Below are positions 58,945-64,000 of a stretch of 64,000 bases of DNA, piece after piece. The stretch comes from Microbacterium sp. zg-Y818 (GTDB taxonomy: Bacteria; Actinomycetota; Actinomycetes; Actinomycetales; Microbacteriaceae), in assembly GCF_030246905.1 (NCBI RefSeq), contig NZ_CP126741.1, positions 3,038,001 through 3,102,000 of the forward strand, read 5' to 3'. Position 1 is the first letter of the stretch. Each line of letters begins with the position of its first letter. The position numbers and the translations under genes were made by a program. The notes beneath the pieces were generated by a model. The model was not told where the DNA came from and ran no database searches. It worked only from the letters and a program-made list of their open reading frames with translations.

Positions 58945-59034
58945 ATGGATGACCCTCCCTCTCATAGTCCCGCGCCCTTTGACTGCCTAGCCGCCAACGC
59001 GGCACGTTCAACGGTCAGGGGGTGTAAAGAGTGA
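58945..59034 (+). CDS. Putative 29-residue leader peptide upstream of a CNNM/CorC gene
   Basis: An ATG-started ORF whose product begins MDDPPSHSPAPFDC and ends RGCKE. Its TGA (59032-59034) overlaps the GTG start of the following membrane protein (GTGA). No Shine-Dalgarno sequence; a -10-like TAGCCT lies nine bases upstream, so it would be translated from a near-leaderless mRNA. The acidic and proline-rich first ten residues (two Asp, four Pro) resemble the ribosome-destabilising starts of known Mg2+-sensing leader peptides such as MgtL. Whether the ORF is translated is untested; chance cannot be excluded in a GC-rich region. Confidence 0.5.
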   Translation: MDDPPSHSPAPFDCLAANAARSTVRGCKE

Positions 59035-60398
59035 ACGAGTGGATCATGCTCGGCATCGGCTTGGTCCTCACCGTGGGAACCGGCCTGTTCGTCGCCAGCG
59101 AGTTCGCGCTGGTGAACCTGGACCGTCACGAGCTCGAGGCGCGACGCGCCCGCGGCGAGCGGGGCCTGGACGGCACCATCTCCGCACTGAGGATCACGTC
59201 GACCCACCTCTCCAGCGCACAGCTCGGCATCACGCTGACGACGCTGCTGACGGGCTACACCTTCGAGCCGGCGATCAGCAGCCTGCTGCGCGGGCCGCTG
59301 CTCGACCTCGGCCTTCCCGAGGGGGCGATCGGCCCGATCGGCGCCGTCACCGGCATTTTGATCGCGACGCTCTTCTCGATGATCATCGGCGAGCTCGTGC
59401 CGAAGAACTTCGCCCTGGCCGTGCCGCTGGCAACCGCCAAGCTCGTCACCCCCTTCCAGCGCGCGTTCACCGCAGTGTTCAAGCCGCTCATCCTGCTGTT
59501 CAACAACACCGCCAACGCCGTCATCCGCTCGGTCGGCATCGAGCCCAAGGAGGAGCTCTCGGGCGCCCGCAGCGCCGACGAGCTGTCCTACCTCATCCGG
59601 CACTCCGCGATGGCCGGGCTGCTGGACAGCTCCGACGCGCAGCTGCTGCGGCGCACGCTTCGCTTCGCTTCGCACGACGCCTCCGAGGTGATGACCCCTC
59701 GCGTGCGGATGGCCACCGTCGACATCTCCGACACGGCAGACACCGTCATCGCCCAGTCCCGGAGCACCGGGTTCTCCCGATTCCCGGTCATCGACGGCAC
59801 CCCCGACCGCGTCGTCGGCGTCGTGCACGTCAAGCACGCGTTCGCCGTTCCGCTGGAGGACCGCGCACAGACCCGGGCTGACGCCCTCATGAGCGACGTG
59901 CGCACCGTGCCCGAGGGCATGGGAGCCGACCACCTGCTCACGGTGCTGCGCACCGAGGGCCTGCAGATCGCCGTCGTCGGTGACGAATACGGCGGCACCG
60001 CCGGCATCGTCACCCTCGAGGACCTCGTCGAAGAGATCGTCGGCGAACTCGAGGACGAGCACGACCGCACCCGCACCGGCATCCTGCGTTCCGGGCGCTC
60101 GGTCACGTTCGACGCCAGCTGGCGCCCCGACGAGGTGCTCGACCGCACCGGCGTCGAGATCCCCGAAGAGGGCGACTACGAGACGGCCGGCGGCTACGTC
60201 ACCGACGTCCTCGAGCGCCTGCCCGAACTGGGCGACGAGGTGCGCATCGCCGCCGGCACGCTGCGCGTCGAACGCATCGACGGACACCGCATCGTGCGCC
60301 TGCGCTACATGCCCGACGACCCGGAAACCGATCTCAGCCTCATGACCGACCACGACAGAGCCCGCGAGAGCGTCCTGAAGGGAGCCCGCCATGAGTGA
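59031..60398 (+). CDS. CNNM/CorC-type membrane protein (hemolysin family), putative Mg2+ exporter
   Basis: A 455-residue protein with three domains: DUF21/CNNM membrane domain with four helices (residues 1-190, starting NEWIMLGIGLVLTVGTGLFVASEFALVNLDRHELE, with the conserved E-L-V-P-K-N in IIGELVPKNFALA), a CBS pair (about 205-340: MTPRVRMATVDIS ... VVGDEYGGTAGIVTLEDLVEEIVGEL) and a CorC_HlyC C-terminal domain (SVTFDASWRPDEVLDRTG ... RVERIDGHRIVRLR). Relatives export Mg2+ or protect against metal stress. GTG start supported by AGGGGG upstream; it overlaps the leader ORF stop. The second CNNM gene overlaps its 3' end. Confidence 0.93.
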   Translation: MNEWIMLGIGLVLTVGTGLFVASEFALVNLDRHELEARRARGERGLDGTISALRITSTHLSSAQLGITLTTLLTGYTFEPAISSLLRGPLLDLGLPEGAIGPIGAVTGILIATLFSMIIGELVPKNFALAVPLATAKLVTPFQRAFTAVFKPLILLFNNTANAVIRSVGIEPKEELSGARSADELSYLIRHSAMAGLLDSSDAQLLRRTLRFASHDASEVMTPRVRMATVDISDTADTVIAQSRSTGFSRFPVIDGTPDRVVGVVHVKHAFAVPLEDRAQTRADALMSDVRTVPEGMGADHLLTVLRTEGLQIAVVGDEYGGTAGIVTLEDLVEEIVGELEDEHDRTRTGILRSGRSVTFDASWRPDEVLDRTGVEIPEEGDYETAGGYVTDVLERLPELGDEVRIAAGTLRVERIDGHRIVRLRYMPDDPETDLSLMTDHDRARESVLKGARHE

Positions 60399-61440
60399 GG
60401 ACGTCTGGGGCATCGTCTGGCTGTTCGTCCTGCTGATCGCAAACGCCTTCTTCGTCGGCGCCGAGTTCGCCGTCATCTCCGCCCGCCGCTCGCAGATCGA
60501 GCCCCGGGCGGAGCGGGGCAGCAAGGCGGCGAAGACCACACTGTGGGCCATGGAGCACGCGACGCTCATGCTGGCGACGAGCCAGCTGGGCATCACCGTC
60601 TGCTCGCTGCTGATCCTGAACGTGTCGGAGCCGGCGATCCACCACCTGCTGGAGATCCCGCTGGGACTCACCGGCCTCACGCCCGAGCTCATCAGCGTGG
60701 TGGCGTTCGCCATCGCCTTGGCGCTCGTGACGTTCCTGCACGTCGTGTTCGGTGAGATGGTGCCGAAGAACATCGCGTTCTCGGTGCCCGACCGCGCTGC
60801 GCTCATCCTCGCCCCCGCGCTGGTCGCCGTGGCGAAGGTGTTCAAGCCGGTCATCTGGACGCTGAACGCCGTCGCCAACGGCATCCTGCGCCTGTTCCGC
60901 GTGCAGCCGAAGAACGAGGCCACGAGCACCTACACGCTCGACGAGGTCGCCAACATCGTGGAGCAGTCGCGCCGCGAAGGCACCCTCGTGGATGCCTCGG
61001 GCACCCTCGCCGGTGCGTTCGAGTTCACCGAGAAGACCGTGGCCGACGTAGACGTCCCCCTGGGCGAGCTGGTGCTGCTGCCGGCCGGTGCGACGCCGGC
61101 CGACGTGCAGCGCGCCGTCGCCGAACACGGCTTCTCGCGGTACGTCATCGCGGGCGCCGACGGCGAGCCGGTGGCCTACGTGCACATGAAGGACGTGATG
61201 GACCTCGACGCTGCGGACCAGTTCCGCAGCCCCATCCCGGAGAAGCGGCTGCGTCGCCTCGCGACGGTGCACCGGGCGACCGAGCTCGAGGACGCCATGG
61301 CAACGCTCCGCCGGCGCGGCGCGCACGTGGCGCGCAGCCTGGATGCCGACGGCCGCACGGTGGGCCTGCTGTACCTCGAGGACGTCCTCGAGGTGCTGGT
61401 CGGCGAAATCGGGGACGCCACCGCGGCGACCGTCGCGTAG
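60391..61440 (+). CDS. CNNM/CorC-type membrane protein without CorC C-terminal domain
   Basis: A 349-residue paralogue of the preceding gene, which it overlaps by 8 bases. DUF21 membrane domain (IVWLFVLLIANAFFVGAEFAVISARRSQIEPRAERG ... FGEMVPKNIAFSVPDR) followed by two CBS motifs (VADVDVPLGELVLLPAGATPADV ... HGFSRYVI and HVARSLDADGRTVGLLYLEDVLEVLVGEI). It ends right after the CBS pair, so the CorC_HlyC domain present in its neighbour is missing. The pair may form a hetero-oligomeric transporter. Ends before a nested hairpin. Confidence 0.92.
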   Translation: MSEDVWGIVWLFVLLIANAFFVGAEFAVISARRSQIEPRAERGSKAAKTTLWAMEHATLMLATSQLGITVCSLLILNVSEPAIHHLLEIPLGLTGLTPELISVVAFAIALALVTFLHVVFGEMVPKNIAFSVPDRAALILAPALVAVAKVFKPVIWTLNAVANGILRLFRVQPKNEATSTYTLDEVANIVEQSRREGTLVDASGTLAGAFEFTEKTVADVDVPLGELVLLPAGATPADVQRAVAEHGFSRYVIAGADGEPVAYVHMKDVMDLDAADQFRSPIPEKRLRRLATVHRATELEDAMATLRRRGAHVARSLDADGRTVGLLYLEDVLEVLVGEIGDATAATVA

Positions 61441-61461
61441 GTCGGCGGCGCGACGCGCGCG

Positions 61462-61543
61462 CCGCAACTCCTCGAGATCCGTCGAGCAGACGGCAGAACC
61501 GCCCCGCACAACCCGTGCGGGGCGGTTCTTCGAGGAGTTGCGG
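61462..61543. terminator. Nested double-stem terminator region
   Basis: The inner hairpin has perfect 15-bp arms AGAACCGCCCCGCAC (61495-61509) and GTGCGGGGCGGTTCT (61515-61529) with a 5-nt loop. It is enclosed by a second perfect pair CCGCAACTCCTCGA (61462-61475) / TCGAGGAGTTGCGG (61530-61543). It lies between the convergent CNNM and hspR genes, so it probably terminates both. Confidence 0.88.
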
Positions 61544-61579
61544 ACGCGACGGCCCGGCAACGAGCCGCGCGCGGCCGCG

Positions 61580-62014
61580 TCAGTCCGAGTCCGGATGCCG
61601 CGGCCGCCACAGCACGAGGTCGGTGGCGCGCCGCACCCTCTTGCCGTGGCGCAGCGTGATGACGCCCCCGCTGGGGCCGGCGGCGAAGACGCGCGCGCCG
61701 GGACGGTTCTCGATCTCGGCGCGCACACGGTGCTCGAGGTCGCGCACCTGGCGCCGCAGCTCGCGCACCTGGTTCTCAAGCTCGACGATGCGTGAGATGG
61801 CGGGCAGGCTCATGCCCTCGGCCGACAGGCGGGCGACCTCCCGCAGCTGCTCGACATCGCGCGTCGAGTAGCGGCGCGACCCGCCCTGGGTGCGCGCAGG
61901 CACCACGAGGCCGATGCGGTCGTACTGACGCAGGGTCTGCGGGTGCATGCCAGACAGCTCCGCCGCGACCGCAATGGCGAAGATGGGCATGTCCTCGTCG
62001 ATCTCGTCGTTCAT
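61580..62014 (-). CDS. hspR: MerR-family heat-shock repressor HspR
   Basis: A 144-residue repressor of heat-shock genes that binds HAIR sites with DnaK as co-repressor. FAIAVAAELSGMHPQTLRQYDRIGLVVPARTQGGSRRYSTRDVEQLREVARLSAEGMSLPAISRIVELE is the MerR winged helix with the HspR-specific MHPQTLRQYDR...RRYS sequence; a coiled coil follows (ENQVRELRRQVRDLEHRVRAEIE). ATG at 62014, preceded by an AGG-type Shine-Dalgarno sequence. Last gene of the dnaK-grpE-dnaJ-hspR unit. A HAIR site is visible at clpB; the dnaK promoter lies outside the window. Confidence 0.95.
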   Translation of the reverse strand: MNDEIDEDMPIFAIAVAAELSGMHPQTLRQYDRIGLVVPARTQGGSRRYSTRDVEQLREVARLSAEGMSLPAISRIVELENQVRELRRQVRDLEHRVRAEIENRPGARVFAAGPSGGVITLRHGKRVRRATDLVLWRPRHPDSD

Positions 62015-62036
62015 GCCCTCACCCCCTCCTGCCGCC

Positions 62037-62108
62037 AGCGTAGGAGATGGCGCGAGGGGAGGAGTGGATGCCACGCATCCGTCCTGCGCCGCCCACATCT
62101 CCTACACT
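62037..62108. repeat. REP-like element with inverted ends, copy 2
   Basis: The ends AGCGTAGGAGATG (62037-62049) and CATCTCCTACACT (62096-62108) pair at 12 of 13 positions. The left 28 bp match 25388-25415 at 26 positions. It lies between dnaJ and hspR, so it would be transcribed and could form an intercistronic hairpin. Confidence 0.7.
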
Positions 62109-62130
62109 CACGACAGCACACACGGCAGAC

Positions 62131-63129
62131 CTAGCCGCGCGCCTTCTGCATGAGGTCCGCCCGGGGGTTGTCCTTCGGCTCGAGCTCGTGGAATCGCTCG
62201 AGCGCTTCCCGCGCTTCTCCCTCGAGGTGCGACGGCACCGCGATCTGCACCTCGGCCAGCAGGTCGCCGGTTCCCTTGGTCGTCGCGACGCCACGTCCCT
62301 TGACGCGCAGCACGCGTCCGGAGGGGGTGCCGGGCGCCACGCGGAGCTTCACCGGGTCTCCCCCGAGCGTCGGCACCTCGATGGTCGCCCCGAGTACGGC
62401 CTCGGTGAAGGTCACCGGCACCGTCACCCGCAGGTTGAGCCCGTCGCGCGTGAACACCGGGTGAGGCCGCACGGTCACCGACACGACGATGTCGCCGTTC
62501 TCGCCGCCGTCGGGCGACGGGCGCCCGCGTCCGCGCAGCCGGATCTTCTGCCCGTCCTTGACCCCCGCGGGGATCTTCACCTTGAACGGCTTGCCGTCTT
62601 CGCCCTGCAGCGTGATGGTCTCGCCCTTGGTGGCGGTGAGGAAGTCGATCGTCGTGCGTGCGGTGACGTCGCCGCCCTTGGTCGGCCCGCCGAAACCGCG
62701 GAATCCGCCCGAGGTCTGACCGAACCGCCCGGACCCGAAGCGACCGCCCGGCTGCTGGTTGAACATCGAGAAGATGTCGTCGAAGTCGTCGGCGGACTGG
62801 AAGCGCGCACCGCCGCCGCGGCCCTGACCGAACATGCTGAAGACGTCCTCGAACCCGCCGGCACCCTGGCCGCCCGCTGTGAAACGGGCGCCAGAGCCCA
62901 TAGCGCGGATCTGGTCGTATTCGGCCCGCTGCTCTGAGTCGCTCAGCACGGCGTACGCCTCGCTGATCTCCTTGAACTTCGCCTCGGCCGCAGCATCGCC
63001 CTGGTTGGAATCCGGGTGGTACTTGCGCGCCAGCTTGCGGTACGTCTTCTTCAGTTCGGCGTCGGTGACGTCCTTACTCACCCCGAGGACGGAGTAGAAG
63101 TCCTTGTCGAACCAGTCTTGACTCGCCAT
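62131..63129 (-). CDS. dnaJ: DnaJ-type co-chaperone without zinc fingers
   Basis: A 332-residue co-chaperone. The J domain occupies residues 9-75 with the HPD motif in RKYHPDSNQGD (38-40). A Gly/Phe-rich segment (FTAGGQGAGGFEDVFSMFGQGRGGG, twice with DDIFSMF) follows. The two C-terminal substrate-binding beta domains continue directly from about residue 150 (DVTARTTIDFLTATKGETITL ... VRPHPVFTRDGLNLRVTVPVTFTEAVLGATIEVPTL). There is no CxxCxGxG zinc-finger region, so it is of the class II DnaJ/CbpA layout. It stimulates DnaK ATPase; encoded 12 bases after grpE. Confidence 0.94.
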   Translation of the reverse strand: MASQDWFDKDFYSVLGVSKDVTDAELKKTYRKLARKYHPDSNQGDAAAEAKFKEISEAYAVLSDSEQRAEYDQIRAMGSGARFTAGGQGAGGFEDVFSMFGQGRGGGARFQSADDFDDIFSMFNQQPGGRFGSGRFGQTSGGFRGFGGPTKGGDVTARTTIDFLTATKGETITLQGEDGKPFKVKIPAGVKDGQKIRLRGRGRPSPDGGENGDIVVSVTVRPHPVFTRDGLNLRVTVPVTFTEAVLGATIEVPTLGGDPVKLRVAPGTPSGRVLRVKGRGVATTKGTGDLLAEVQIAVPSHLEGEAREALERFHELEPKDNPRADLMQKARG

Positions 63130-63141
63130 CGAGGTGCCGCC

Positions 63142-63774
63142 TTACTCGGCCGAAACGGCGACGACGACCTTCGCCGGGCGCAGCTCGGTGGTTCCCAGCC
63201 GGTACCCCACCTCGACGACCTCGAGGATCGTCGGGGTTTCGGTGCCGGGGGTCGGGGCCTGGAAGATCGCCTCGTGCTGCTGCGGGTCGAACGCCTCGCC
63301 GGCGGCGCCGTAGCGCTCCACTCCCAGCTTCGCCACGATGCCGCGCAGCTTGTCGGCGATGGCGGACAGCGGCGCGCCCTCGACCAGATCACCGTGCTTC
63401 TCAGCCCGGTCGAGGTCGTCGAGCACGGGCAGCAGGCTGCGTGCAACCGAACCGCGCGCGCGCTCGATCTCGAGTTCGCGCTGCGACTCGGTGCGGCGGC
63501 GGTAGTTGGCGTACTCCGCCTGCACCCGCTTGAGGTCCACGAGCAGGTCAGGCTCGTCACCCTTCGCCGAAGCCGCATCCGCATCGGCCCCGGCAGCCTC
63601 GTCCGACTGCACCGCGGCGAGGATGTCATCGATGGTCAGTTCCGCTTCGCCCTCGCCGTCGGCCGCGGATGCCGCAGCCTCTGCCCCGTGCGAGTCGGGG
63701 TCGGAGGCTCGCGCCTCCGACCCCTCGTCACCGGGGACCTCGTCGATGGGCTCTTCGAAGTCCTTGTCCGTCAT
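63142..63774 (-). CDS. grpE: Nucleotide exchange factor GrpE
   Basis: A 210-residue DnaK exchange factor. An acidic N-terminal arm (residues 1-75) is followed by the long dimer helix (LLVDLKRVQAEYANYRRRTESQRELEIERARGSVARSLLPVLDDLDRAEKH) and the beta wing (GVERYGAAGEAFDPQQHEAIFQAPTPGTETPTILEVVEVGYRLGTTELRPAKVVVAV), with GxxxFDPxxHEA the key DnaK-contact region. The acidic arm is longer than in E. coli, as usual in Actinobacteria. Second gene of the dnaK operon here; 11 bases after dnaK. Confidence 0.95.
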   Translation of the reverse strand: MTDKDFEEPIDEVPGDEGSEARASDPDSHGAEAAASAADGEGEAELTIDDILAAVQSDEAAGADADAASAKGDEPDLLVDLKRVQAEYANYRRRTESQRELEIERARGSVARSLLPVLDDLDRAEKHGDLVEGAPLSAIADKLRGIVAKLGVERYGAAGEAFDPQQHEAIFQAPTPGTETPTILEVVEVGYRLGTTELRPAKVVVAVSAE

Positions 63775-63785
63775 GTCTTGATTCT

Positions 63786-64000
63786 CTACTTCTTCTCGTC
63801 CTCGTCGTCCACGACCTCGGCATCGATGACGTCCTCCTCGGGGTTCGGCACCTCGCCGTTGCCCGGGTCGGTCGCCGCCGGGTCGGGGTTCTGACCCTGA
63901 GCCTGGCTCGAGGCGTAGATCGCCTCGCCCAGCTTGCCCTGCGACTGGCTGAGCTTGTCGAACGCCGTCTTGACCGCGTCGTCGTCGTCACCGGCGAGAG
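63786..64000 (-). CDS. dnaK: Molecular chaperone DnaK, C-terminal end (partial)
   Basis: The last 70 residues of DnaK, cut by the window edge. The lid helices appear as DDAVKTAFDKLSQSQGKLGEAIY; the disordered tail ends in the acidic EDVIDAEVVDDEDEKK, the DnaK C-terminal motif. The stop is TAG at 63786-63788. Position directly upstream of grpE on the same strand confirms the identity. The nucleotide-binding domain is outside the window. Confidence 0.93.
   Translation of the reverse strand, partial: LAGDDDDAVKTAFDKLSQSQGKLGEAIYASSQAQGQNPDPAATDPGNGEVPNPEEDVIDAEVVDDEDEKK

Noticed and set aside
58765-59030. A metal-sensing riboswitch (M-box or yybP-ykoY type) upstream of the CNNM gene
   Set aside because: I could not see the conserved core of either class; the spacer is better explained by repeats, a promoter and a leader ORF.

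Overview
This is a high-GC, gene-dense chromosomal segment of an actinobacterium. The Microbacteriaceae, and most likely Microbacterium, fit best. This is inferred from the GC content, the HspR-controlled dnaK operon, the proton-translocating transhydrogenase pair, the many starts that look leaderless, and the very frequent GGATGCC/GGCATCC heptamer. I see no rRNA, tRNA, transposase, integrase or phage gene. It reads as core chromosome with one catabolic block and two small accessory blocks.

Layout. 1-11 kb: end of purU, two small enzymes, a degenerate serine hydrolase, an M13 metallopeptidase, a MATE exporter, a TrmH-type RNA methylase, the manganese pair mntH-mntR with two palindromic operators, an SDR, a HAD phosphatase, a YdeI-like protein and two tiny membrane proteins. 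11-25 kb: pyrE, pntAB, an epimerase, exonuclease III, a DHFR-like protein, an HxlR regulator with a VOC protein, a two-component system, an FMN reductase, an ABC exporter, rraA and a nitroreductase. 25.6-29.6 kb: a compact natural-product locus (type III PKS, methyltransferase, FAD hydroxylase, convergent UbiA prenyltransferase). 29.7-35.7 kb: clpB with a HAIR operator, a GlxA-type regulator, a 38-residue membrane protein and two glycosyltransferases. 35.8-39.9 kb: six genes resembling an orphan type VII secretion substrate locus. 40-58.8 kb: a large acyl-CoA catabolic block with a complete branched-chain-amino-acid-type ABC transporter. 58.9-61.4 kb: two CNNM/CorC membrane proteins behind a short upstream ORF. 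61.6-64 kb: hspR, dnaJ, grpE and the 3' end of dnaK.

How the parts work together. The 40-58.8 kb block appears to be one regulon. Four near-identical palindromes (39968, 43115, 52098, 58808) precede four transcription units: SDR-TetR-quinone oxidoreductase-SDR; livGFHM plus binding protein; aminoglycoside-phosphotransferase-like kinase, acyl-CoA dehydrogenase and acyl-CoA ligase; and Zn alcohol dehydrogenase, SDR and MaoC hydratase. The TetR protein encoded at 40771 is the natural candidate regulator. A second TetR (53102) sits beside an acyl-CoA dehydrogenase and thiolase with its own palindrome. HspR, encoded at 61580, probably also controls clpB 30 kb away through the HAIR site at 31943.

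Non-coding structure stands out. About 28 copies of a short element (core GAATACTCACTCGG) lie in 11 clusters, nearly always spaced 20 bp apart. They sit between genes, and in three cases supply a gene's stop codon. Other elements are a 13-unit, roughly 41-bp hairpin tandem array at 52132-52643, two copies of a palindrome-ended element (25387, 62037), and several strong hairpin terminators. The most speculative but mechanistically attractive item is an acidic/proline-rich 29-codon upstream ORF (58945-59034) whose stop overlaps the GTG start of a putative Mg2+ exporter.
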